A DNA stretch of 58,517 bases from assembly GCA_017552985.1 (NCBI GenBank), contig JAFZNO010000044.1:1-58517 (forward strand). Direction: 5' to 3'. The DNA is from Lachnospiraceae bacterium (lineage in GTDB: Bacteria; Bacillota; Clostridia; Lachnospirales; Lachnospiraceae). The translations under genes were made by a program, and so were the position numbers. The notes beneath the pieces are model-generated. The model made no database searches, was not told the DNA's origin, and saw only the letters and a list, made by a program, of their open reading frames with translations. This document shows positions 1 through 8,039 of the stretch, piece by piece; positions within the stretch are counted from its first letter, which is position 1; the number at the start of each line of letters is the position of its first letter.

Positions 1-170
1 CCTCAGGCATATTTGCCAAGCGTCGGTACTTAGGTGGCGCATACCGAAGGAGGGGCCCACGAAGTGGGAAGATTCCTTCGGTTTTATTGCGGCACCTTAG
101 TACCGATACGCTGCAAGTATAGCGCGAGCGTGCCTGAGGGACACTATCAAGCCTCGGCCCCGAGTTTTTT
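1..170 (+). ncRNA. Unidentified long fold-back, possible structured RNA with terminator
   Basis: Bases 1-139 form one long imperfect hairpin. The outer arms are CCTCAGGCA (1-9) and TGCCTGAGG (131-139). Inside an asymmetric internal loop, about 20 bp pair between 20-41 and 89-111, then ACCGAAGGA (43-51) pairs with TCCTTCGGT (74-82), and a tip hairpin is formed by CCCAC (56-60) and GTGGG (64-68). A short GC-rich stem (CTCGG 153-157, CCGAG 160-164) followed by six T ends it like a terminator. I see no ORF in it. The overall shape (closing stem, bubble, long stem) recalls 6S RNA but I recognise no family sequence. It could also be a fold-back DNA repeat, or the 3' part of something that begins left of the window. 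Confidence 0.35.
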
Positions 171-180
171 AAGTTTGTTA

Positions 181-207
181 ACGTGTCAGTAGACACGTCC
201 CCGTGAC
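181..207. repeat. Copy 1 (partial) of a dispersed hairpin repeat
   Basis: ACGTGTC (181-187) and GACACGT (192-198) form a 7-bp stem with a 4-base loop. The right half (192-207) is GACACGTCCCCGTGAC, the same core as at 2308-2323, 54596-54611 and, diverged, 42488-42503. The outer left arm present in the other copies is missing here. It lies just before the ribosome site of the GH5 gene. Confidence 0.6.
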
Positions 208-228
208 ACGTAAGTGAGGGGATCGTTC

Positions 229-2289
229 ATGAGTAAGATAGTTTTAAGGATTGCCGTCGGAGTCATGGCGGTGGTCGTTTTGATTTTATTTGCAATACTT
301 TTATGGCCGAAGGGTGATAAGAAAAGTGACAGGGCAAAGTTTACACTGGAGTCGCCGATCATTGATGACGGATCCATGGATGAGGCTGGAAAAGCCGTGG
401 CTAAGGCTTCAGAATCCAGCGATTTACCCAATGCTTTATCAGAAGAAGCGAGCGATGAGGCTTCAACGGAGGAGGTAACCGATGAAGCAACAGAGGATGA
501 GGATGCTCAAGCCACGGAATCAAATGTGCCTGACGAGGAAGAATCCTCAGAAGAGTCTTCTGATGCAGCCACGGAGGAATCGCCAAAATCTTCCGCTTAC
601 GTACTGACCTACTCCGAGGAGGGCTCTTGGGAGGATGGCGGTGCAAAGATGCGGACGCTGAATCTGTCACTCTTCAATCAAACGAGTGAAAGCGTTAAAA
701 ACTGGACCTTGGTTCTTACGATCGAGGGGCTGAAAAACGTTAGCGGCTGGAATGGTTCTTACGTGATCAGCGGCAATGACCTGACCGTCACTCCCGCAGA
801 TTACAATGCGGAGCTGTTTGCCGACGGTACGCTCTATCTCGGGTGCAATCTCGGAACGGCCTCCAACCTGAAGATCACCAAGGCGACTTTGAACGGCAAG
901 GAATGCGAGATCCAAAGCGGCAAGGTGGATCAAAACGCACAGAATGCCAAGAATGACAAGCCCTCCGGGAAACAGGACAAGAACGGGAAAGACAACAAAG
1001 ATAACAAGAATGGAAAGACGGAAAATCAGCAGGGAAATAATGACGTGGAAGCAATCTTAAAAAGAGCTGAAAAGGCAGAACAGGGCGACGATTGGCTCCA
1101 TACCGACGGCCGCCGCATTTTGGACAAGGACGGCAAGGAGGTCTGGCTCACCGGCGTCAACTGGTTTGGATATAATACCGGCACCAACGTTTTCGACGGC
1201 CTATGGAATTCCAAGCTGGATTCCACCGTCAAAGCCGTTGCGGACCATGGTTTCAACCTGATCCGCGTGCCCATGAGCGCCCAGCTCATTAACGAGTGGG
1301 CCGCCGGGAAATACCCCCAGGCAAACTACAATCAGGCCTACAACGCCGCCCTGACGAAAATGAATTCCCTGGAAATCTTCGAGTATTTCCTAACATTGGC
1401 AGAGGGGAACGGCATCAAGGTCATGATCGACGTACACAGCGCCGAAACGGATCCCTCCGGCCACAACGTCAATCTATGGTATACCGGCAAGGTTTCCGTT
1501 GAAAAGTATTATGCGGCTCTGGAATGGATGGCGGCGCGTTACAAAAACAACGATACCATCATTGCCTATGACTTAAAAAACGAGCCTCACGGCAAGCCCT
1601 ATGAGGGCGACGCCGCGGCCATCTGGAATGACTCGAAGAAGGCGAACAACTGGAAATACGTGGCAGAAACTGCCGCATCGAAGGTACTGGCCAAGAACCC
1701 GAACGTGCTGATCATGGTGGAAGGCACGGAGATCTACCCCAAGAATTCCAAGGGAGATTACTCTTCCAAGGATGACAAGGACTATTATTTCAACTGGTGG
1801 GGCGGAAACCTTCGGGCAGTCAAGGACTTTCCCATCGATCTTGGAAAGTATCAGGACAAGCTGGTCTACTCTCCTCATGACTACGGTCCCACCGTGTATG
1901 AGCAGCCTTGGTTCAAGGGAAATTATGATTATGATTCCCTGATGCGGGACTGCTGGCACGACAACTGGTTTTATATCTATGAGGACAATACGGCTCCCCT
2001 TCTGATCGGAGAATGGGGCGGCTTCATGCGGGAACCGAATCTCAAGTGGATGACCTGCATGCGAAAGCTGATTTCGACCTATCACTTAAACCACACCTTC
2101 TGGTGTCTGAATGCCAATTCCGGCGACACCGGAGGCCTTCTTCTGGATGACTTCACGACTTGGGACGCGGAAAAATATAACTTCGTCAAGGAAGTCCTCT
2201 GGCAGGAAAACGGAAAGTTCGTTGGCCTCGACCATAAGATCCCCCTCGGTGACAACGGCATCTCGCTTGGAACCGCGAAGGGAAGATAA
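229..2289 (+). CDS. Membrane-anchored GH5 family endoglucanase
   Basis: Probable beta-1,4-glucanase acting on cellulose or related glucans outside the cell. An N-terminal hydrophobic segment (about residues 5-27) followed by Lys residues has no clear lipobox or cleavage site, so it may remain as an anchor. Next come an acidic Ser/Glu/Asp-rich linker (about 35-120), a beta-rich module with NWT and GWNG (about 123-232) that resembles a family 2 carbohydrate-binding module, a Lys/Asn/Asp-rich linker, and a GH5 barrel. Catalytic residues are visible: acid/base Glu452 in DLKNEPHG and nucleophile Glu595 in LLIGEWGG. ATG at 229 is preferred over GTG at 214 because GAGGGG (216-221) lies 7 bases upstream. 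The gene stands alone and ends at a shared terminator. GH5 is secure; the binding-module family and the anchoring are inferred. Confidence 0.9.
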   Translation: MSKIVLRIAVGVMAVVVLILFAILLWPKGDKKSDRAKFTLESPIIDDGSMDEAGKAVAKASESSDLPNALSEEASDEASTEEVTDEATEDEDAQATESNVPDEEESSEESSDAATEESPKSSAYVLTYSEEGSWEDGGAKMRTLNLSLFNQTSESVKNWTLVLTIEGLKNVSGWNGSYVISGNDLTVTPADYNAELFADGTLYLGCNLGTASNLKITKATLNGKECEIQSGKVDQNAQNAKNDKPSGKQDKNGKDNKDNKNGKTENQQGNNDVEAILKRAEKAEQGDDWLHTDGRRILDKDGKEVWLTGVNWFGYNTGTNVFDGLWNSKLDSTVKAVADHGFNLIRVPMSAQLINEWAAGKYPQANYNQAYNAALTKMNSLEIFEYFLTLAEGNGIKVMIDVHSAETDPSGHNVNLWYTGKVSVEKYYAALEWMAARYKNNDTIIAYDLKNEPHGKPYEGDAAAIWNDSKKANNWKYVAETAASKVLAKNPNVLIMVEGTEIYPKNSKGDYSSKDDKDYYFNWWGGNLRAVKDFPIDLGKYQDKLVYSPHDYGPTVYEQPWFKGNYDYDSLMRDCWHDNWFYIYEDNTAPLLIGEWGGFMREPNLKWMTCMRKLISTYHLNHTFWCLNANSGDTGGLLLDDFTTWDAEKYNFVKEVLWQENGKFVGLDHKIPLGDNGISLGTAKGR

Positions 2290-2294
2290 AACTA

Positions 2295-2336
2295 GGGCAG
2301 GGATTGGGACACGTCCTCGTGACTCAATTCCTGCCC
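2295..2336. terminator. Bidirectional terminator, copy 2 of the hairpin repeat
   Basis: GGGCAGG (2295-2301) pairs with CCTGCCC (2330-2336), and the stem continues inward through ATTG/CAAT. The centre contains GACACGTCCTCGTGAC (2308-2323), one base different from the repeat core. It separates the convergent GH5 gene and the response regulator gene, so it probably ends both transcripts. Confidence 0.7.
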
Positions 2337-2341
2337 TACAA

Positions 2342-2965
2342 TTACGTATTCCCGGCCAATGCCACCACAAGCTTTACCCTGTCGTGGATGCCCGTCTTGT
2401 CATAGATGGAGGAAATGTAATTCTTCACCGTCCCCTCCGAAATATAAAGCTTATCGGCGATCTGGCGGTTGGTCAGGCCCTCCGCGAGGAGCGTTGCGAT
2501 CTCGCGCTCCCGCTCCGTCATCTCCTCGCACAGATCCACCGTTTTGTTCTTGTTCATCAATGCCGTCAGGCGCATCATGACCTTCGGATCGAGCACGCTA
2601 ACGCCGTTCATGATCTGCGCCACGGCCCCAAGGATTGCGTCCTTGCCGCTGTCCTTTAGAAGATACCCGTCCGCGCCGTTGCTGATGGCGTCCGTGATGT
2701 TCCTGTCATCATAAAAGGTTGTGAGCACAAGGATTTTGATCTTCGGATAACTACGCTTTAAGTGGCCGATCAGTTCAATGCCACCCATCCCCTTCATGTT
2801 CAGGTCCACCAGCGCAACGTCGCACGCCTGTCCGCCGCGCAACACGTCCAAGGCTTCCCTGCCGTCATGCGCCTTCCCGACGATCTCCATGTCGTTCAGG
2901 GAAAGAATGATCTCCAGGCTTTCCAGCAACATATTTTCATCATCCACCAACAATACCTTATACAT
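2342..2965 (-). CDS. NarL/LuxR-type response regulator
   Basis: DNA-binding response regulator, 207 residues, the usual length of the family. The receiver domain (about 1-120) shows the acidic pair in VDDE, the phospho-acceptor Asp54 in VALVDLN and Lys104 in LLKDS. The C-terminal LuxR-type helix-turn-helix (about 145-207) reads TEREREIATLLAEGLTNRQI, typical of NarL/FixJ regulators. It lies 18 bp after the histidine kinase gene and is the last gene of the seven-gene operon, ending at the shared terminator. Its targets cannot be read from the sequence; by analogy with similar loci it may control the upstream ABC transporter and peptidase genes. Confidence 0.92.
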   Translation of the reverse strand: MYKVLLVDDENMLLESLEIILSLNDMEIVGKAHDGREALDVLRGGQACDVALVDLNMKGMGGIELIGHLKRSYPKIKILVLTTFYDDRNITDAISNGADGYLLKDSGKDAILGAVAQIMNGVSVLDPKVMMRLTALMNKNKTVDLCEEMTEREREIATLLAEGLTNRQIADKLYISEGTVKNYISSIYDKTGIHDRVKLVVALAGNT

Positions 2966-2983
2966 ATTCCGTCCTCCGAATAA

Positions 2984-4228
2984 CTAGTTCTGCGCCCGGA
3001 TCGGCAGTTCGATCATGCTGCGGAACCCTTCCTCGTTTTGGAAGGATGCAGACCCGCCGCAGCGCTCTGCATAGGAGATCAGCTTTTTTAAACCAAAACC
3101 ATTCCTGATCAGCTCCTCGCCATTTTCGTCATCAAACTGGCTCTTGCCGTTATCCTTTATTTCCAGCCGCACGTGAGCGACGTCTCCGGAAAGCTTCACG
3201 ACAAAATGCGACGCGGCGCCATGCTTCACGCCGTTCGTCAGGCACTCTTCCAGCGCTCCCGTCAGAAACTCCGCGTGCTCCCGCGGCAGTTGCGTCTCCA
3301 GGTCATAAAACTCATACAGCCTGTCGCACGTCCGCTCCGTGTCCATCAAGAACTCATTTAAAATATTATCAAAATAGCAGATCAGATCCTTCACTGCCAC
3401 GTCACTGGCCTCTTCATCCAAAGCCCTCACGGCGCTTCGGATGGCACCTAGGCTTCCGCGGATGCGATCCGCTGCGTCATTCATCTTCTGATGGGCCTCT
3501 TCCGGTTTTTTGTCGAATAATGCATCCGCCGCATCCAGCGTCATGATGGCAGCCGTGATGGAATGCCCGACGCTGTTGTGAATGTTGCGGCTGATGTTCT
3601 CCCGTTCCACAAGCCGGGCGTTTTTATCCGCATAAAAATTCTGCCGCGCAAGTTCTTTGTTCTTTTGGATTTCCTGCATCTCGCGAAGGCTGTAGCCTTG
3701 CATTCTCAGCTTGTCATTTTCTTTCTTTAATTCCCATTTTCTGATCAGATGACGCGAAAGCAGAATGACGCCGCAGATGACGTTAGCAATCAAAATTCTG
3801 ACAAGCCACTCCGCCAGAATTTTCTCAGGCCGGTATTCATAATGCGTTGGGTGACCATCAAGACTCGTCGGAAAACCACAGAGGCTCTCCGAGAGTTCCG
3901 CCGCAATCTTTCCCGCATGCAGGCAGATGACCGTCAACACCGCATATATTGCGTCCATGATCAAAAACGTTTGCAAAGCCTTCAGCCAAATCAAACACGC
4001 GAAAACAAGAAAGCTCCACCAATTTCCAGCAAAAATTGCAAAAAAGACCGCTAAGGAAAACTGCAAAAAACGAAGCTGTTTTCCCTCGCCGCCTTTTACG
4101 TATTCTGCCGTAACGCATCCGAGCAGCATGCCGCCCAGAAACAACACCATGGCCGGATAATCCGTCGTCCCCAAGGACAGAATCGATAGCATTATCAAAA
4201 TTGCATCCGATACGATCACGTTGATCAT
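2984..4228 (-). CDS. Sensor histidine kinase, HisKA_3 type
   Basis: Membrane sensor kinase of 414 residues. About five hydrophobic segments fill residues 1-165, with no sizeable external sensor domain, so it may sense the membrane or a partner protein. A coiled-coil-like linker (about 165-210) leads to the dimerisation and phospho-acceptor segment ENISRNIHNSVGHS with His217, then a HATPase_c domain with N-box EECLTNGVKH, DNGKSQ and GFGLKKL. The start codon overlaps the stop of the S41 peptidase gene (ATGA, 4225-4228), so translation is probably coupled. It pairs with the response regulator immediately downstream. Confidence 0.92.
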   Translation of the reverse strand: MINVIVSDAILIMLSILSLGTTDYPAMVLFLGGMLLGCVTAEYVKGGEGKQLRFLQFSLAVFFAIFAGNWWSFLVFACLIWLKALQTFLIMDAIYAVLTVICLHAGKIAAELSESLCGFPTSLDGHPTHYEYRPEKILAEWLVRILIANVICGVILLSRHLIRKWELKKENDKLRMQGYSLREMQEIQKNKELARQNFYADKNARLVERENISRNIHNSVGHSITAAIMTLDAADALFDKKPEEAHQKMNDAADRIRGSLGAIRSAVRALDEEASDVAVKDLICYFDNILNEFLMDTERTCDRLYEFYDLETQLPREHAEFLTGALEECLTNGVKHGAASHFVVKLSGDVAHVRLEIKDNGKSQFDDENGEELIRNGFGLKKLISYAERCGGSASFQNEEGFRSMIELPIRAQN

Positions 4229-5793
4229 AAATTATCTAACAGTACCTCCAATGCTTTTTCTTCCGGACATACCAGATCAGGAATCAGCGGTTCCTGATTC
4301 TTCGAAGGATCCACCCTGTACCACTTTGTCGTTGACGTTTGGAAATAAAATCCCGTCTTCGGAAGCACAAAGCTTGTCACCTGGCCGCAGCTTCCCGGCA
4401 GATTCCCGCAGGGCTGCCCCACAAGCTTGCCGATGCCATTATCCTGGATGAGCATCGCAAAATCCATGGCGGAGCTGTACGTCCGCACGCCCGTCAGCAC
4501 GTAGACGCTCCCCGTAAATACCGGGCTCTTCTTTGGATTCTTTACCGTTCTTCCGCCCATGGGAATCAGCAGAGGACCCACGCGAAGTTCACAGCCCCAC
4601 TCCTTATAGGCGTCGACGTCCAGATACTTGATAAACTCATTTGCTACCAGAGAGCTTCCGCCGCCATTACTTCTAAGGTCCACGCAGACGTTTTGGATGC
4701 CCTTCTCACGTATCTCTTCAAACATCTTCGCTACCGTATCCTTGTAGACCTGATTACAACGGCAGTTGGTAAGCGTCAGAATGGCCAGGTCATGCTCCGC
4801 GTCAACGTCATAATAGACGAATCCCCGGTCCTCTTCGGCCGTCAGATCATCTCCCGTAACGCTCATTACGTAGGCATTATACTCCTCCGGTGCAAGGAAG
4901 TCCTCAGCCGTTACGGTCTCCGTGACTGACTCTCCGTCCTCCGTAAGATAATTATACTTGATTTTTCCGGAAATATCTATCCCCAGATATTTTAATCCTT
5001 CCAGGTTGCTGACGCGGTTCTTGATCATTCTCACGCCATAGCTGACCGTCTCATAGCTGTCAACGTCCGGATGCAGGGCGAGGAACTCTTCAAACGGGAC
5101 GTCATTGATCCCAATCAGCACGTGCCCAGCCTTATTATGCTCATAGACGTGCTTCATGACGTGATAGACGTCATAATCCTCCTCTACCGCAGTGTGGCCA
5201 TCGCCAAGCAAAGAGAGAATGCTCTCGAGCTTCCTCGCAAGCACGTATCCCTCGATCTGCTCCTGCCCCTCGATCCATTCCCGCACTTCCTTCGCGCGGG
5301 TTTCCACTTCCCCGGGAAGTCCGCCGTGGGTGAGCGGATGGATTTTCTTCAAATACTTCATCATGAACTCATAGTCCGTCAGGGCATCCTTTTTTGAAAA
5401 AACTTTGGAACCATTCTCCTCCCAAGTCAGGTTCTTTCGAAAGACAGAGCTGTTCCAATACGGGCTAAACTGCGTCGCCACGATCATAACGAGAACGATC
5501 ACCACGTCTAGCACTGCAAAGAAAATCTTTCCGTTGCGTACCTTCGCAGTCCTAGCTTTTCCATGCTTTTCATCCTTGTCGCCGCTTGTCACGCTTACGC
5601 CAAAATCCTTGGCATCCTTTCTCCTTCCGTCAGTCACAACGCGTTCCATGACCCGCACGCCCGCGATCCAGGCGATGGTCAGCGCTATCGCCGCCCACTC
5701 ATTGATCATCACGTAACTGAGATCCAGCCAGATGATGCCCAGCACGATCCCATGCAATGTCATTCTTCCCACAAATCCAAGAATCTTCTTCAT
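4225..5793 (-). CDS. Membrane-anchored S41 family peptidase
   Basis: About 522 residues. Two hydrophobic segments near the N terminus and a third near residue 90-105 put the rest outside the cell. The external part has S41 (C-terminal processing peptidase/TSP) features: LLGDGHTAV, VDLRSNGGGSS, and TYSSAMDFAM with the likely nucleophile Ser, followed by GKLVGQPCGN with a Lys about 20 residues later. I see no clear PDZ domain. ATG at 5793 is chosen because GGGAG lies about 8 bases upstream; a GTG at 5823 that overlaps the previous stop is an alternative. It lies in one operon with an ABC transporter, a lipoprotein and a two-component system. The substrate is unknown; cleavage of a peptide handled by the transporter is one possibility. 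Confidence 0.8.
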   Translation of the reverse strand: MKKILGFVGRMTLHGIVLGIIWLDLSYVMINEWAAIALTIAWIAGVRVMERVVTDGRRKDAKDFGVSVTSGDKDEKHGKARTAKVRNGKIFFAVLDVVIVLVMIVATQFSPYWNSSVFRKNLTWEENGSKVFSKKDALTDYEFMMKYLKKIHPLTHGGLPGEVETRAKEVREWIEGQEQIEGYVLARKLESILSLLGDGHTAVEEDYDVYHVMKHVYEHNKAGHVLIGINDVPFEEFLALHPDVDSYETVSYGVRMIKNRVSNLEGLKYLGIDISGKIKYNYLTEDGESVTETVTAEDFLAPEEYNAYVMSVTGDDLTAEEDRGFVYYDVDAEHDLAILTLTNCRCNQVYKDTVAKMFEEIREKGIQNVCVDLRSNGGGSSLVANEFIKYLDVDAYKEWGCELRVGPLLIPMGGRTVKNPKKSPVFTGSVYVLTGVRTYSSAMDFAMLIQDNGIGKLVGQPCGNLPGSCGQVTSFVLPKTGFYFQTSTTKWYRVDPSKNQEPLIPDLVCPEEKALEVLLDNL

Positions 5794-5819
5794 TTCCAAA
5801 ACTCCCGTCACGTAAGCGA

Positions 5820-6221
5820 TCACTTGATCTCAAACTTAAACTTCCCGCTCTCACATTTTCCGTCCGTCTCAAGGATCAAATACAACTTTCCCTTTTTCCC
5901 GATGACAACGCTTCCCTCTTTGTTCTCGCCGCCCTTTACGGTAAAGAGCTCCTTCTTCGTGCCATCCTCATCATAATATACGGTGATGCTTCCTTCCACG
6001 AGCTTGCCACTATATTCCAGCGTCACTCCGTCCTCTTTCGTCTTCATCTGCAAAGTCTTCGTCCCCTTTAGGGTTGAGAATTCAACAGAGGAAGAGTTTG
6101 CCGTATTCGATGAGATCAATACCGTTGCCTGGAAGCTCGACGCATACCCGCTGCATCCGGCAAGCCCCATGCACAACACCATACATAACACAATGACCCA
6201 CGTCATTCTTTTTTGCTTCAT
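5820..6221 (-). CDS. Small lipoprotein of unknown function
   Basis: 133 residues with a lipoprotein signal peptide: positive N terminus MKQKR, a hydrophobic core and lipobox LAGC, so Cys23 should carry the lipid after cleavage. The mature part (about 110 residues) is mostly predicted beta strands (SITVYYDEDGTK, GSVVIGKKGKLYLILE). I recognise no named family. The gene lies between the second permease and the S41 peptidase gene, whose alternative GTG start overlaps its stop. A substrate-binding or accessory role for the transporter or peptidase is inference from position only. Confidence 0.8.
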   Translation of the reverse strand: MKQKRMTWVIVLCMVLCMGLAGCSGYASSFQATVLISSNTANSSSVEFSTLKGTKTLQMKTKEDGVTLEYSGKLVEGSITVYYDEDGTKKELFTVKGGENKEGSVVIGKKGKLYLILETDGKCESGKFKFEIK

Positions 6222-6272
6222 TTCTTATTTCCTCCTAACAATCTCTTTTCGTCATAAACCCGTTTCTTACCC

Positions 6273-7364
6273 TTAAAACTCCGTCACGTCTGAGCGGCTC
6301 ATGCTGCGGCCCTTAAGCAGGATCGTCGGAATCACGACCAGCAGATTCGATGCGAGAAATGCATAGAGCCCCATCCATGAGAAATACGGCAAAAACTTGC
6401 CCTCCGGCACGTAACGTAATTCATTCATCAGAAATACGTACAGGAAAATGACCACCGCTCCAAGGACAATTGCGATCGCGTCCATCGTAAGGATCTCCGC
6501 CGCACACTTCTTGTAGATTTCACGCCTCGTAAGTCCAATGGCCCGGTATACGCCAAACTCATAGGTTCTTGCAACGTACTGGCCCGTGAGGACGGAATTT
6601 ACGATCACGGCAAGTACCAAAGAAAGAAGTACGATGCCCACGCCAAAGATCAACTTAAACGGCACAAACTGCTCTTCAATGCCCGCCCTGACCGGCAGGT
6701 CCACGTGAGCCTTATAACCTCCCTGCCGCCGGATCAGTTCGTCTCTCAACGCCTGTCCCGTAAGCTCCTTGCTCATCACGTGCATCCTAAGGGGCTCATC
6801 GGTATGATCCACGTAAAACAAGATATAACTGTCGTCCTCGAGGATTGCGTCAACGGGATGACTTCCGTTGATATTTTTATAGACGGAGGAGTTCACCACG
6901 TCCCCTTTCTTTAGTCCGTACTGCCTTGCCAGTGCGGAGGAGAGACATACGCTGCCATCCTTCACGTCAGAAAGGTCCGCCTTGATCCCAAGTCTCTCAA
7001 AACAATCCTTCATGTCCTCCGGGCTGTTAAATACCATGGAAGCGCTTCCCATTTCAAATCCCAGCGTACAAATCCAGGGCAGTCCCGAATACCCATAGGC
7101 CGATACGTCATAGACGATCAGACTGTCATCTTTTTTCAGTTCCTCGCGGAATTTCGCATAGTCCTGAAAGTTCTCATCCGAGGAGATGGCCCCGATCGTA
7201 CACACCCTGTCGGAATACTCCATTACCCTGTCCCAGTAATAATATACGCTATCGATATAATTTCCCGCCAGGAAGAGAAGCGTCGTGAAAAAGAGCAAAA
7301 AGATCACGATCCCGGCCCTTCCCTTATTCTCCTTGACGTAAGTTGTTGCAGACAATGGTTTCAT
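6273..7364 (-). CDS. FtsX-like ABC transporter permease
   Basis: 363 residues with the MacB/FtsX topology: one transmembrane helix near the N terminus (about 18-38), an external domain of roughly 180 residues, then three C-terminal helices. The segment TYEFGVYRAIGLTRREIYKK between the first two C-terminal helices is the conserved coupling loop of FtsX permeases. Its start overlaps the stop of the ATPase gene by 4 bases (7361-7364). Together with the permease at 8040-9200 and the ATPase it should form a heterodimeric transporter of the type used for lipoprotein, peptide or antibiotic export or resistance. The substrate is not determined. Confidence 0.87.
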   Translation of the reverse strand: MKPLSATTYVKENKGRAGIVIFLLFFTTLLFLAGNYIDSVYYYWDRVMEYSDRVCTIGAISSDENFQDYAKFREELKKDDSLIVYDVSAYGYSGLPWICTLGFEMGSASMVFNSPEDMKDCFERLGIKADLSDVKDGSVCLSSALARQYGLKKGDVVNSSVYKNINGSHPVDAILEDDSYILFYVDHTDEPLRMHVMSKELTGQALRDELIRRQGGYKAHVDLPVRAGIEEQFVPFKLIFGVGIVLLSLVLAVIVNSVLTGQYVARTYEFGVYRAIGLTRREIYKKCAAEILTMDAIAIVLGAVVIFLYVFLMNELRYVPEGKFLPYFSWMGLYAFLASNLLVVIPTILLKGRSMSRSDVTEF

Positions 7365-8017
7365 CGGCTAATCTCCCCATCCCACATCTCTATGATCCGG
7401 TCCGCATCCTTTAGGATGCTCCGGTCATGCGTCACCACAAGCACCAGCCTGTCTTCCGAATACTTTTTCAGGATCTTCATGACGTTAAACGCATTTTCAT
7501 GATCCAGGCTCGCCGTGGGTTCATCCGCAAAAATGACTTTGGGATCGTTGATCATGGCCCTTGCCACGGCAACCCTCTGGCACTGTCCGCCGGAGAGCTT
7601 TGCAGGCTTCTTGTTCCATTCCTTCTCCGCAAGCCCCAGATCCCGGAAGAACGCTTCTGCCTTCTTCTGCGCCTCAGTTCCCTTTTGCACTGCTGCCACG
7701 AGACAGTTTTCCATGGCAGTCATGTAGGGTACCAGATAGTGCTTTTGAAAGATAAACCCAAATTCCTTTCTCCTGAGCCTCTCCTTCTCCGTATTTCCAA
7801 TGGCCGTAAGCTCCGTGCCGTTATAGACTATGCTTCCGTCCGTGGGCGTCTTTAGCGTCGAAAGGCAATACATGAGCGTGCTTTTTCCGCTTCCCGACGG
7901 ACCGATGATCCCAATCAGCCCCTTGTCCGGCAGTGAAAGGTCAAACCCTTTCAGCGCATGGGTCTTTACGTCCGTATTCATGTCATAGATCATGCAGATA
8001 TTCTTTACCTCAAACAA
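7361..8017 (-). CDS. ABC transporter ATP-binding protein, MacB/LolD type
   Basis: 218 residues, a single nucleotide-binding domain of the usual length. Visible motifs: Walker A GPSGSGKST (about 39-47), Q-loop FIFQKHYLVPYMT, signature LSGGQCQRVAVAR, Walker B KVIFADEPTASLD and switch VTHD. It lies between two FtsX-like permease genes, 22 bp after the first and overlapping the second by 4 bases, so the three should form one transporter. Confidence 0.93.
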   Translation of the reverse strand: MFEVKNICMIYDMNTDVKTHALKGFDLSLPDKGLIGIIGPSGSGKSTLMYCLSTLKTPTDGSIVYNGTELTAIGNTEKERLRRKEFGFIFQKHYLVPYMTAMENCLVAAVQKGTEAQKKAEAFFRDLGLAEKEWNKKPAKLSGGQCQRVAVARAMINDPKVIFADEPTASLDHENAFNVMKILKKYSEDRLVLVVTHDRSILKDADRIIEMWDGEISR

Positions 8018-8039
8018 TGCTTCTTCCTCCTAAATCTAT

